Of a DNA stretch of 64,000 nucleotides, positions 34,187-43,332 are shown one piece after another. The DNA is from JBCCIM01 sp965263205 (GTDB taxonomy: Bacteria; Bacteroidota; Rhodothermia; Rhodothermales; JAHQVL01): contig CBDHHF010000025.1 of the NCBI GenBank assembly GCA_965263205.1, forward strand, positions 1 through 64,000, read 5' to 3'. How positions within the stretch are numbered: position 1 is the stretch's first letter; each line of letters begins with the position of its first letter. Position numbers and translations under genes: made by a program. The notes under the pieces are model-generated. The model was not told the origin of the DNA. It ran no database searches and saw only the letters and a program-made list of their open reading frames with translations.

Positions 34187-35302
34187 TTAAGTATCTATCG
34201 TATGTTGCACCGGAATGGTAAGCTGCACGAGGAGTCCCCCGGTCGCAACATTACTGAGCGCAACGCGCTGATTTTCGCCATACAGGCGTTCCAATCGTTC
34301 GATTGAGTTGGATAGACCGACACCTCTTCGGGCAGTGTTAATGTTTTCGATACCCGGCCCGTCATCCTGCACATCAAGAACGAGTTGGTCGCCTTCAATG
34401 GTGGCGCGAATGATAATCTGCCCGCCATTGCTATGGGGTGCAATCCCGTGATGGATGGCATTTTCAACCAGCGGTTGGAGGATCAGGTTGGGCACATACA
34501 TATCGAGGGCAGCAACATCCACTTCCCGCTGCACAACAAGACGGTCCTGGAAGCGAATTTTTTCGATTTCGAGGTAGCGTTCCAGAAAATCGAGTTCTTC
34601 TTCCAGCTTGATTTGCTGCGTCCCCTGATTTTCGAGAGCGAGCCGTAAGAAATCGCCGAGCCGGCCCAGCATTTTCACAGCCGTGCTGTTTTCATTTTTG
34701 CGTACCAGTGCCGCGACAGAATGCAGCGTGTTAAACAAAAAGTGTGGATTCAACTGCATTTTAAGCGCGCGCAAGTTGGCCTGCGCAAGCTGTAACTCTA
34801 ATTGCGCCGCCTGCCGCTCTTGCTGGATGTAGCGCGTGTAGTAATCAAATGCATTGTAAAACCCAAGAACGGTCCAAAATGCAAGCGCATTTACGTGCAT
34901 TCGAGACGTGAAATGTACTTCGTACAATGCCATATTCATGGTATCGTGCAAGCCCGTCATGCGAAAAAGCACAAGATTAATCAGCGCGTGCACCGCAAGG
35001 AAGATGAGCATAGCCGGTATATACACCGTGGGAATCATCGTCTTCCAGGACGCCTGATTAACCGGAAATCGCTGGGCCAGTTTGATTATGAGCGGCGTAA
35101 AAATGGCCCACGCATACCACCACGGCAGTGTACTTACTATCCCATACAACCACGCTACGGGCTGCGCTGTCACAATCAAATTCAGGTGATAATAACTGAG
35201 TGCCGTCAAGGCTGGAATTGACCAGAGGGCAAAGTAAAGCGTCCATTTGCGCCACTTGGGCCAATTCCAGGGTACTACGGGGAGAGAAATTGCCGCATCC
35301 AT
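34187..35302 (-). CDS. LytS-like sensor histidine kinase
   Basis: A 371-residue kinase of the His_kinase (PF06580) type. Four hydrophobic segments form an N-terminal membrane sensor (about 20-155: YFALWSIPALTALSYY, PAMLIFLAVHALINLVLF and others). The phosphorylated histidine is H187 in LNPHFLFNTLHSV. The ATP-binding domain follows with PLVENAIHHG (N box) and DDGPGIENI (G box). There is no separate periplasmic domain, so the signal is probably sensed within the membrane. It is the first gene of the operon with the LytTR regulator. Confidence 0.92.
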   Translation of the reverse strand: MDAAISLPVVPWNWPKWRKWTLYFALWSIPALTALSYYHLNLIVTAQPVAWLYGIVSTLPWWYAWAIFTPLIIKLAQRFPVNQASWKTMIPTVYIPAMLIFLAVHALINLVLFRMTGLHDTMNMALYEVHFTSRMHVNALAFWTVLGFYNAFDYYTRYIQQERQAAQLELQLAQANLRALKMQLNPHFLFNTLHSVAALVRKNENSTAVKMLGRLGDFLRLALENQGTQQIKLEEELDFLERYLEIEKIRFQDRLVVQREVDVAALDMYVPNLILQPLVENAIHHGIAPHSNGGQIIIRATIEGDQLVLDVQDDGPGIENINTARRGVGLSNSIERLERLYGENQRVALSNVATGGLLVQLTIPVQHTIDT

Positions 35303-35399
35303 ATCAGGCAGACCTATTGATTATACTGCTTTAAACAGGAGTGAAGAGATCCACAGCCGGCCCACGCGCCGCAGCACGTGGACCTACTATGTTTTCCGT

Positions 35400-35455
35400 A
35401 CAAATTGAGCTAAACAAATTGAGCCAAACAAATCAAGCCAAACAACTGGAGCTCT
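35400..35455. repeat. 14-bp tandem repeat, four degenerate copies
   Basis: Units starting ACAAAT or ACAACT at 35400, 35414, 35428 and 35442 share ACAAATTGAGCCAA-like sequence. The unit is twice seven bases, as at 3794. It lies in the 353-base gap between the histidine-kinase start and the fasciclin gene, which holds no gene. Confidence 0.8.
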
Positions 35456-35585
35456 CTTGTGCATCACATGTCACGTTGTACTACACGTTGGCGTCATTAG
35501 ATACACCAGATGCAAGCACCATTGACGTACGTTATGCGTCCAGGCTGCTTAATAAAGCTCAGGGTCAGAAGCGTAAAATACGTTC

Positions 35586-35610
35586 AACCTTCAACCAGCA
35601 ACCTTTAACG
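35586..35610 (-). repeat. GTTNNNG heptamer array, minus strand
   Basis: On the minus strand this reads GTTAAAG, GTTGCTG, GTTGAAG, GTT. It lies downstream of the minus-strand fasciclin gene, after its terminator, in the sense direction of that gene. Confidence 0.75.
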
Positions 35611-35646
35611 GTGAACAGACGAATCCAAAGGAATTCGTCTGTTCAC
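35611..35646 (-). terminator. Long hairpin after the fasciclin gene
   Basis: GTGAACAGACGAATCC pairs with the near-complement GAATTCGTCTGTTCAC, one mismatch in 16 pairs, with a 4-base loop. It lies 9 bases past the stop codon on the minus strand. The T-run after it is weak, so it may act partly as an mRNA stabiliser. Confidence 0.75.
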
Positions 35647-35655
35647 TAACCCAAC

Positions 35656-36840
35656 TCAGTTGACCATCATCTCTTCGAGGCGAGACAGGCTACTGTCGAG
35701 GGCATCGCGGAGAATCCAAGCCTGCCGGCTGCTGCTGTTGGTAGACTCAATCTCACGCAGTGCCTTAATAAGCGGGCGCTTTGCTTCACTTGGTACCGAT
35801 GGCAAAGCAATCACAGATGTCGCCGCAACTTCATAAATGGCTGCGCATGCTGCTTTTTGTCCATGGTTGAAAAGGGGCACCCCTTTTTCAATCGCCAGGC
35901 GAATGATACCCGATGCATCGGTAGAGGCAGACTCTCCCGTGTTTGGCAGCAGAACAGCATCAATCACATGGATAACACCGTTGGCGGCTTCGATGTCGGT
36001 TGAAACCACGTTAGAGGCATTGACCTGGAAGGCATTATTGCCATACTTGACCTGGACGCGCTCGTTGAGCAGCGTGTTTACGCGGCCGCGGCGGAAGAAG
36101 TCTTCAGCATAGTAACGGCCTTCAACAACGTGGTATTTCAGGATGTCTACCAGCTGTGATCTGTTTTCAGGCTTTAGCAATGATTCCACTGTTCCTGCAG
36201 GCAGCTTGGCAAACGCGTCATCGGTTGGCGCAAATACCGTGAAGGGGCCTTTGCCAGAGAGCGCATCAGCGAGGCCGGCTGTCTTGACGGCAGCGAGCAG
36301 TGTGTTGAACACCTTGGCATCTTGCGCCACTTCGGGAATCAGCTTCGTTTCAGGAATCAGTACTTCATCAATTACATGAATAATGCCGTTACTGGCGCGA
36401 ATGTCCGTAGCCGTGACGCGGGCATTGTCGAGAAAGAGTTGTCCATCTTCAATAGCAATTTCAACACGCTGACCATTGATTGTGGCTGCATTTCTCAAGC
36501 CAGCCACCTCTTCTGCCCGGACACGGTCTTTTACAACGTGGTAGGTCAGTATGCTAACAAGCTGGTCGCGATTTTCAGGCTTTAGCAGCGACTCCACAGT
36601 GCCTTTTGGCAATTTTGCAAACGCCTCATCGGTAGGAGCAAATACAGTGAAAGGGCCTTTGCCTTTCAGCGTGCTAACCAGATCGGCTTCACCGAGGGCA
36701 GCCGCGAGGGTTTTGAAGCTGCCGGCAGCTACGGCTGTTTCTACAATATCAGAGCGGTGTTGTGCGAGCGCCGCTGTACTCGACAGGCTAATGAGCAGCA
36801 TGAATGTAGCTGCGTAGCGGAGGAAGGTTACTTTTTTCAT
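35656..36840 (-). CDS. Secreted protein with two fasciclin (FAS1) domains
   Basis: About 394 residues from the ATG at 36840, which gives a standard signal peptide (MKKVTFLRYAATF to ALAQ); a longer open frame to 36939 has no signal. Two FAS1 domains are in tandem (about 28-165 and 166-305). Each has the H1 motif (GPFTVFAPTDEAFAKLP, GPFTVFAPTDDAFAKLP) and the H2 motif (NGIIHVIDEVLIP, NGVIHVIDAVLLP), and they look like a recent duplication. A helical C-terminal part of about 85 residues has no recognised domain. FAS1 proteins mediate cell-surface adhesion. The gene is monocistronic, with its terminator at 35611-35646. Confidence 0.9.
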   Translation of the reverse strand: MKKVTFLRYAATFMLLISLSSTAALAQHRSDIVETAVAAGSFKTLAAALGEADLVSTLKGKGPFTVFAPTDEAFAKLPKGTVESLLKPENRDQLVSILTYHVVKDRVRAEEVAGLRNAATINGQRVEIAIEDGQLFLDNARVTATDIRASNGIIHVIDEVLIPETKLIPEVAQDAKVFNTLLAAVKTAGLADALSGKGPFTVFAPTDDAFAKLPAGTVESLLKPENRSQLVDILKYHVVEGRYYAEDFFRRGRVNTLLNERVQVKYGNNAFQVNASNVVSTDIEAANGVIHVIDAVLLPNTGESASTDASGIIRLAIEKGVPLFNHGQKAACAAIYEVAATSVIALPSVPSEAKRPLIKALREIESTNSSSRQAWILRDALDSSLSRLEEMMVN

Positions 36841-37284
36841 CGTTCTTAGGATTAGATTTCCAATTACGGGAAGACACATTGTTGAGCTTAGGGTAACGGA
36901 ATTCTGCGGCGAGCGACATGGCTTTGCGATAAGCGGCAATACAGCGAGATAAGTTGCGGCACGTATCCGATGAGTCGTAAAACGGTTTCAGGGATAGGCT
37001 CGACATAATTCCTCCAGGCAACACATCTAGCCACTTGATGACACGCAATCAGGAGTACAGCATTAGGCAACATTTTTTAAGAATTGGCGGCAATCTGGTG
37101 GCTTGTTGCAGAATAGTATGGCATATATCCCCGGCGCAGCACCCCCAAAACACGCCGAAACTGTATCCTAAAATTTTGCAAAAACTATTGAAAATATTGA
37201 CTTTCTTATAGTTTTTCTTAAAGTATTACTTTAAATTGGCACTCTTCATCAACAACCATCTCTCGTAAAAGTACGAGTAAAGCT
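36841..37284. other. Divergent intergenic region with AT-rich stretch
   Basis: The 444 bases between the fasciclin start (minus) and the next start (plus) hold no gene I can support. The part at about 37160-37235 is clearly AT-rich (runs such as GCAAAAACTATTGAAAAT) and contains TTGACT at 37197 without a well-placed -10 box. It is the probable promoter region of the plus-strand gene. Confidence 0.5.
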
Positions 37285-38922
37285 ATGAGCACGCGAAGAA
37301 TGAGCGCGATCATGTTCTGCAAGCGACCCACCAGGACACTCCTGTGGTCGGCATTTCTTGTTTGTACTTTGTTGATTGCAGGGAGCCTGAAACCCCGACA
37401 GGCAACCGCCCAGGCCATGCCAGTAGATGCACGCCTGGTCCATATCATCAACTATTCTGCTGGCGTTGTAAAAGCGCAGTGGATCCCATATGGACGGCGC
37501 TGGGCTATCCAGGGGACAACCCTGAAACTTGAAAACGAAATTCGCGCTGTGGTTGGCGAGATCAACCCAAGCGGTAGAAAAAGAAAGCAGAATGCCTGCT
37601 GGACCAACCCACCCGATGTATACACGGATGTTTTCCGCCTGGTGTTTGATCCCCTTGAGATCGGCCGGCACTATGACGTGAAGCTGGACTTCTACGGTGG
37701 TTTTGACGTCAACATCCTCGCCCCATCCCTCGATCGGGCGTACGAGGAAACCGTACGACTGGCCAACGAAACGTACCCATATGTTCGTCAGCAAGCCGTC
37801 CGCGACATTTTTATCACGAACATCGAGAAAGAACTCGAAGGCATCTTTGACAACGACGACGTGATCCTGCTCAGAAACCTGACGGACGGATCATGTCAGA
37901 TTGTTGAAGAAGAAGAGACGGTTGTCCCCGTTGTCGATTTTGACTCTATTATCCTGAGTGAAATAGCGGATATCGTACTCAAAGAAGTACGTAGTAGCCG
38001 GCGCACCTCCATGCTTGACGAAATGGAAGATGCCAACCGGCAGTTGCTGGACAACAACGTGTTCACCAGCCTGCACGGTAGTCTGAAAGAAGAAGAGCAG
38101 CGGAGTTACGGTTTCCTGGAATACGGTGATGCAGATGTCCTGCGCAACTCCATGGCGTCGAATGATATTCCTTCTGAAGATGTCATTGCCCGTCTTTATG
38201 CAACTGGTCGCGCCTGCCGCACAGATACCAACTGGGATTCGGATCAGTGTGAAATGCTCAACGAGATTGTTGACCGGGCGTACGAATACGTGAAAGAGTC
38301 CTCCCTGCAACTCGACGACTACGGTGCAGTACGCTCCCGCATGCTGGCACAGTTAGGAGAAATGATGTCGGACCTCTACACGCCGGTGGCAAACACGCGG
38401 ATCAACGCAATGAAATGGGATGATGCACACGCAACCTCAGATCGCGTCCGTATTGGTACATCAATCGGCCTCGGTACAGCAGCACTGAACCTCACGCCGC
38501 GGCAGTTCTCAGAATTCGACATCAACGATGCGGAGTCATTTGCGGTCTTCTCCCTCAAATTCTACCCGTTTGCGGTGGATAAGAAGCTACCCAAACCGTA
38601 CTTCGGTCGCGAACTCTTCTCCCGGCTCTCCCTGGTGACGGGTGTATTGATCAAGCGCCAAATGGAATTTGAAGGCGAACCGCTTAAAGGGGTTGCCGGC
38701 GGTTTGTACCCGCTCGTTGGCGGCGGCTTCGATATCACAAAGCACATCACACTCCAGGTGGGTGCTGTATTCTTCCGCCAACCAAGCTTCCTGGCCAGCG
38801 ACAACACCTCAGAGTTCAAAGCCGCACCTTCCATCTCACTCGGATTTGATTTTGATGGCATCAACAGATTGCGGGATGCGCTACGCGGGGATAACGACAG
38901 AATTCCGTACGCACAGCCGTAG
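37285..38922 (+). CDS. Exported protein of unknown function with barrel-like C-terminus
   Basis: A 545-residue protein that I do not recognise. A signal peptide ends near ATAQA (about residue 43). Residues 50-130 are beta-rich (LVHIINYSAGVVKAQWIPYG) and include CWTNPPDVYTDVFRLVFDP. The middle (about 150-390) is acidic and helical, with the Arg/Glu-rich run EEEQRSYGFLEYGD. The last 150 residues alternate hydrophobic and polar residues (RIGTSIGLGTAALNL, FSRLSLVTGVLIKR, HITLQVGAVFFRQP, ISLGFDFDG) as in outer-membrane strands. It is followed by a strong terminator and therefore monocistronic. An outer-membrane location is inferred. Confidence 0.8.
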   Translation: MSTRRMSAIMFCKRPTRTLLWSAFLVCTLLIAGSLKPRQATAQAMPVDARLVHIINYSAGVVKAQWIPYGRRWAIQGTTLKLENEIRAVVGEINPSGRKRKQNACWTNPPDVYTDVFRLVFDPLEIGRHYDVKLDFYGGFDVNILAPSLDRAYEETVRLANETYPYVRQQAVRDIFITNIEKELEGIFDNDDVILLRNLTDGSCQIVEEEETVVPVVDFDSIILSEIADIVLKEVRSSRRTSMLDEMEDANRQLLDNNVFTSLHGSLKEEEQRSYGFLEYGDADVLRNSMASNDIPSEDVIARLYATGRACRTDTNWDSDQCEMLNEIVDRAYEYVKESSLQLDDYGAVRSRMLAQLGEMMSDLYTPVANTRINAMKWDDAHATSDRVRIGTSIGLGTAALNLTPRQFSEFDINDAESFAVFSLKFYPFAVDKKLPKPYFGRELFSRLSLVTGVLIKRQMEFEGEPLKGVAGGLYPLVGGGFDITKHITLQVGAVFFRQPSFLASDNTSEFKAAPSISLGFDFDGINRLRDALRGDNDRIPYAQP

Positions 38923-38962
38923 CGGACACCTCGATCTGAATAAGCCAGAAACATCTGCTTTT

Positions 38963-38998
38963 AAAGGGCAGTTTGCATGACATTGCAAGCTGCCCTTT
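38963..38998 (+). terminator. Rho-independent terminator
   Basis: AAAGGGCAG (38963-38971) pairs with CTGCCCTTT (38990-38998), with an inner TTGCA-TGCAA pairing, and is followed by TTCTT. It lies 40 bases past the stop of the unknown exported protein. The rest of the 307-base gap to 39230 holds no gene. Confidence 0.88.
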
Positions 38999-39229
38999 TC
39001 TTATCTGATCGCTTGCAGCTTCTATTATAACCCTTTTTGATCAGCCGGCCCCGATGAGGCATTGCGCCTCATACCATAATCTCTTTTCACGTATTTTATC
39101 TGATGCTGCTGATTTAACGAACACCCGTATCGCTACATCAGTATGGCGCACAAGTCCGCAACCTTGTTGACGCTGTAATGATTCTTAAATAGCTTCAGGT
39201 GTCCCCCAATTTCATTTTCCCTGGGATCA

Positions 39230-41821
39230 ATGAGTATAACTGTCGAACAAAAAACGCACGTCATCAATCTGCTCAAAAAAAAGTATGTGGATTGGGATGG
39301 GTTTGATCACCAGGCTTTCCGGCGCGATCAGATCAACTACAAGCGTTCCGCTGTAAAGAAAGCGGTGTCGCTCCTGAGCGAAAGCAAGCTGGCACAGTTG
39401 CTCGTCACCCGGGATACAGAAGCGTTTATCGAGCGCCTCGAACGCGTTGGGAAAGCCAATAAGTTGCTTAAAAGCACTGACGCGAGCAATGGCGATTTGG
39501 AAATTCTGTACGTCCCAACACTCGACAAACCGGTCTTTTGCGCGCAGGTCTATCACCTCTTGCACGGTACAGAGCCTGTCGTCGAACGACTGGCCTCGTA
39601 CCTCGATTATATCGAAGCGCATGAATTGCCTAATACGTGGTCGTTTCCGACCTATTTGCTGCAATTCTGCTATCCGGGAACGGAACTGCTTGTCTTGCCA
39701 AAACCGACCGAGTGGTTTTTAAAATACATTGGGCTGTCGCCGACACTTGGAAAACCAACACCCGATACGTATTCAGCGATTCGTGAGTTTGCACACAGCT
39801 TGAAATACGCATTGTCGTCATACAGGCCGCAGGATATGATTGATATCCAGAGCGCCATCCAGGTATGTAGCGAAATGAGTGAGCCGGCGTTGCATGCTCT
39901 GAGCGGATTAGACGATGAGCGCGAGCCATCGATGCCCGGTGATTTTGAGGATCCGTTCAAGGCATCAGATGCAGGCGATGGCAGTTGGCCGCAAGGTCCG
40001 GCGTACGATTCGGACGCAACCATGCTTCACATCTCAGACATAAGCGACGAATCCCATACCGAGGTTCGCGTTACGCCTGAAGCCCCTTCTTTTCCAACTA
40101 ATTTAACGCCAACCGATGGATCGGGCGTGGGCAGTCAATTACCGGATCAGTTTAAACAATTTGTCACTGCATACATGGTATCGCCGGCTGGCGTTGCGCG
40201 CGCAGCCGCCTATGCAAAAGCCCGTGAACAGGCAGAGCAGAACTTTGCCCACCTGATTGCCGAACACGAACTCGGCGAAACAGTAACCGACCGGGTTTTC
40301 CTGCACCTTCTGCCGCACGCAGACACACCGGATAACCAGAGCAAAGGCGCCTGGATTCACCCGATCCATGAAGCGGCTGAGCAACTACTGGGCCGGCTCG
40401 AAGTGCAGTTCAGCAGCCAGCCCGAAGTACGGGAACAGGTAGGCCAGGTACTGCTCGAATTCATACGCCACTGTGTATACAAGTCCAACGCCCTCGATCG
40501 TTCATCAGAAGCTCTTGCCCGACTCGATTCGCTTGCGTTGATGGATATCAGTTCCATCACGCCAATTTTACACGCGCTTAAACCTACACAGTACATGCTG
40601 CTACACCAGCCAGCTATCAAAATGCTACAGCTGTACGGTGGGGTAGGAAGTTCAACCAATTTGACGGCGTTGCCAGAACTGAACCAGGCAGGCTTGCAAT
40701 TCATCAAGCACCTGCGCAACGAAACGCAGACTGACGCCATCCCTAGCGTACATGACACCGATCTGTTTGACATTTTTGTCAACTGGTACCAGGAAAACAA
40801 CGGGAACGGTTCGCAAAGTACGGAGGGCGCACCAGCGACACCTTACCGGGAAGAGCCGGCGCACATGAACACAAACGGCAGCACAGCGCCAGCGCCAGAG
40901 CCAACACCAATCGATGCGCAACCCATTGCAGCAGCGCCTGCATACACCTCCGACTACAGGAGAAACGAAGAACGCGAAAAGGCTTCAGAAACCATTAAGG
41001 CCATCCTTGAGCCGGTAGAATCAACTTCAGGGACTTCTTACTCACTGGAAGACTGCGCCAAAGAAACCGGGTTTGGCATTGAAACGCTGCAGCAGTGGTT
41101 AAACACGCTGGAACGGAAGCGGCAAATCATTTTTTACGGACCATCGGGTACTGGCAAAACCTATATGGCCCAACAGCTTGCCAAAGGCTTAACCAATGGC
41201 ACCGACGGTATTGTGCAGCTTGTCCAGTTCCACGCCGGCTATACCTACGATAAATTTATCGGTACCGGGCAAAAACCGGGAGACTTCCACAAGTTCTGCA
41301 CCAAGGCGGCGCAACGCACCGGCCCCAGTGTGCTGATCATCGACGAAATTAACCGTGCCGACCTTGGTGCCGTTTTTGGTGAGTTGCTCGCACAGCTGGA
41401 TCGTGAAACGGATCACTCATTGCTCATCAAACAACAGGCTTTCTCGGTACCCAGTAACGTCTTTATCATTGGCACCATGGTACCAGGCAACCCGGTGGGA
41501 CTTTTCAGCGACTCTGTTGCTCGCCGGCGCTTTGCGATGATTCCACTACTCCCCAATTACGACGCGCTCAAACATTTCCATCGCGACACCGACTTCCAGG
41601 TCGAAGGGCTTGTTCGTACACTAAACCAGATCAACTCGCTGGTCGAAAACCCACGGTACTTGATAGGGATTACCTATTTCTTACGCAAAGACCTGTCGCA
41701 GCACATCGAAGAAATTTGGCGATTCGAGGTTGAACCTTGTATTGAAGAGGCGTTCTACAACGATGTCGAAAAAGTTGAGTCCTTCAGGTGGAATAAAATG
41801 CGGAGACGGCTTACTCGGTAG
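39230..41821 (+). CDS. Orphan McrB-like AAA+ ATPase
   Basis: An 863-residue protein. Two divergent copies of the alpha-helical domain found N-terminal to McrB-type ATPases occupy about 60-220 (WSFPTYLLQFCYPGTELLVL) and about 310-520 (ITPILHALKPTQYMLLHQP). A Pro/Ala-rich linker precedes a C-terminal AAA+ domain of the McrB clade (about 600-863). Walker A is GPSGTGKT (637-644) and Walker B is LIIDEINRAD (D705, E706). The McrB signature, normally MNTADRS, is here MVPGNPV (M750-), so the key Asn is Val751. Arg finger-like ARRRF is kept. No McrC nuclease or methylase gene adjoins, so a classical type IV restriction role is not supported. It has an AAA+ core but an unknown partner. Confidence 0.85.
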   Translation: MSITVEQKTHVINLLKKKYVDWDGFDHQAFRRDQINYKRSAVKKAVSLLSESKLAQLLVTRDTEAFIERLERVGKANKLLKSTDASNGDLEILYVPTLDKPVFCAQVYHLLHGTEPVVERLASYLDYIEAHELPNTWSFPTYLLQFCYPGTELLVLPKPTEWFLKYIGLSPTLGKPTPDTYSAIREFAHSLKYALSSYRPQDMIDIQSAIQVCSEMSEPALHALSGLDDEREPSMPGDFEDPFKASDAGDGSWPQGPAYDSDATMLHISDISDESHTEVRVTPEAPSFPTNLTPTDGSGVGSQLPDQFKQFVTAYMVSPAGVARAAAYAKAREQAEQNFAHLIAEHELGETVTDRVFLHLLPHADTPDNQSKGAWIHPIHEAAEQLLGRLEVQFSSQPEVREQVGQVLLEFIRHCVYKSNALDRSSEALARLDSLALMDISSITPILHALKPTQYMLLHQPAIKMLQLYGGVGSSTNLTALPELNQAGLQFIKHLRNETQTDAIPSVHDTDLFDIFVNWYQENNGNGSQSTEGAPATPYREEPAHMNTNGSTAPAPEPTPIDAQPIAAAPAYTSDYRRNEEREKASETIKAILEPVESTSGTSYSLEDCAKETGFGIETLQQWLNTLERKRQIIFYGPSGTGKTYMAQQLAKGLTNGTDGIVQLVQFHAGYTYDKFIGTGQKPGDFHKFCTKAAQRTGPSVLIIDEINRADLGAVFGELLAQLDRETDHSLLIKQQAFSVPSNVFIIGTMVPGNPVGLFSDSVARRRFAMIPLLPNYDALKHFHRDTDFQVEGLVRTLNQINSLVENPRYLIGITYFLRKDLSQHIEEIWRFEVEPCIEEAFYNDVEKVESFRWNKMRRRLTR

Positions 41822-41823
41822 TA

Positions 41824-41851
41824 GTTGAAGATTACAGGTTGAAGGTTCTTG
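41824..41851 (+). repeat. GTTNNNG heptamer array after the McrB-like gene
   Basis: Four heptamers (GTTGAAG, ATTACAG, GTTGAAG, GTTCTTG) begin two bases after the stop codon, in the sense direction. They match the other arrays of this family in the window. Confidence 0.7.
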
Positions 41852-41897
41852 ATCCCTTGCCATTGTGGTTTTATTAGCGTGGCTTACAAATAATCCA

Positions 41898-43241
41898 TCA
41901 AATTTCACGTGGTGACACGCGAATGGATGTGTTTTTAGAGGGATTTTTCCTCTTTGTGCGCCGGCTTCTCTTCTTTGAAGAAAGATCCAGAATCCGAGCA
42001 GCACCAGGAGTGCCATTGCGGCGGGCAGACGACCAGAAGAGCCGCCAGGGCTCCATATCCATTGCGTTTGCGTCCAGTAACGTATTGAACAGCCAACCAG
42101 ATGCCTGCGCACCAATCAACAGTCCAATACCAGAGCGCACCATCACCAAAAACCCTTGTGCCTGCCCCCGCATGTCGGGCGTGACCTGGCGGTCGATGAA
42201 GATCTGACCAGCGATATACACAAAGTCGAAGCAGATCCCATGGAGCAGAATTCCGGCAATGATCATCCAAATAATGCCATCAGGCGTTGAACCGGCAAAC
42301 AGCACAAACCGGGTAACCCACGCCATAAATCCAAACAAAATCATTTTCTTCACGCCCAACCTGATCAGAATCACCGGCATGAAGAACATAAAAATGACTT
42401 CGGTCATTTGGCCAAACGACATGGTAAAAGCCGGCGACGCAATGCCGGCGGCGTTGATGTAAACAGGTGCGTACGCGTAGTAGGTGGAAAGCGGGATGGA
42501 AATGAGCAGTTCGCACAAAATAAATACAATGAATGGCCGCGTATTAAGCTGTTTAAGCGCATCAAGCCCTAGAATATCGCGAAGGGTATTCCCGCCGTGT
42601 TTTGCACGTGGTGGTGTGTGAGGCAGCGTAAAACAATAGATCCCCATCACCATCGACGCAACAGAAGCAATGCGTATGGGCAATACCGTTTCGTCGGCTT
42701 GTAGCACTGCGCTAACCAGGACGCCGGCAACAATCCAGCCCATGGATCCAAAGACACGTACGATAGGGAATTGCTTTTCTGGCGAGTCGATGTGATGAAA
42801 AGCAAGGGTACTCGCCAAACCGAGCGTAGGAAAAAAGCAAATGGTATGGAGCAAAAGCAGAAATATAAACAGCCCACCCGAAGAGCCGTCGACAAATGAG
42901 GCTGCACCAATTGCAAAACTCCCCAGTACGTTGAGCACCCCGAGCACTTTTTCTGTCGGAAAATATCGATCTGCGAGCCGCCCCAGCAGGAAAGGCGAAA
43001 TCAATGCAGAAAGTGGACCGATGGTATACGCCCAATGGATTACTTCAGATAGCCCAATGGCATCCATGTAGTTACCAACCGTAACATACCAGGAGCCAAA
43101 AATAAAAAACTGCAGGAAAAACATGAGGCTCAGCCTGCTGGCGAGCCGTGGTGACAATCCACTAAGGGTAAAAGGCGATCGTTGCAAATTTTTTGGTTTC
43201 TTTTTGACGCTTAACGTGTTGGTCCTGACTCTCGATGGCAC
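41898..43241 (-). CDS. MFS transporter, nucleoside:H+ symporter type (C-terminal frameshift)
   Basis: A 447-residue major-facilitator protein similar to NupG/NUP symporters: a first helix with FFLQFFIFGSWYVTVGNYM, then LGRLADRYFPTEKVLG after helix 2, and about 11 helices in all. The start is uncertain (GTG 43241, TTG 43157 and ATG 43124 are in frame). The last helix is missing from this frame and is replaced by a charged tail. Removing one T near 42016 would give the expected WSLPAAMALLVLLGFWIFLQRR, so a single extra base is likely. In that corrected frame the end is unclear and runs toward the antisense of the McrB-like gene. The substrate is probably a nucleoside. Confidence 0.8.
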   Translation of the reverse strand: MPSRVRTNTLSVKKKPKNLQRSPFTLSGLSPRLASRLSLMFFLQFFIFGSWYVTVGNYMDAIGLSEVIHWAYTIGPLSALISPFLLGRLADRYFPTEKVLGVLNVLGSFAIGAASFVDGSSGGLFIFLLLLHTICFFPTLGLASTLAFHHIDSPEKQFPIVRVFGSMGWIVAGVLVSAVLQADETVLPIRIASVASMVMGIYCFTLPHTPPRAKHGGNTLRDILGLDALKQLNTRPFIVFILCELLISIPLSTYYAYAPVYINAAGIASPAFTMSFGQMTEVIFMFFMPVILIRLGVKKMILFGFMAWVTRFVLFAGSTPDGIIWMIIAGILLHGICFDFVYIAGQIFIDRQVTPDMRGQAQGFLVMVRSGIGLLIGAQASGWLFNTLLDANAMDMEPWRLFWSSARRNGTPGAARILDLSSKKRSRRTKRKNPSKNTSIRVSPREI

Positions 43242-43332
43242 GTATCTTCCGACAGCCTCCTGTCCTGACGCCCCGATGCATAGGCCATGCGGTTCTCACG
43301 ATCATCCTACGCCCTCAAGCTCCTCACCGCAC

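Noticed and set aside
35341..35649. 102-codon plus-strand frame
   Set aside because: It runs through the 14-bp tandem repeat, the heptamer array and the fasciclin terminator. No domain or ribosome site supports it.
39230..41821. Type IV restriction system McrBC
   Set aside because: No McrC-type nuclease follows. The next gene is an MFS transporter on the other strand, and the McrB signature motif is altered.
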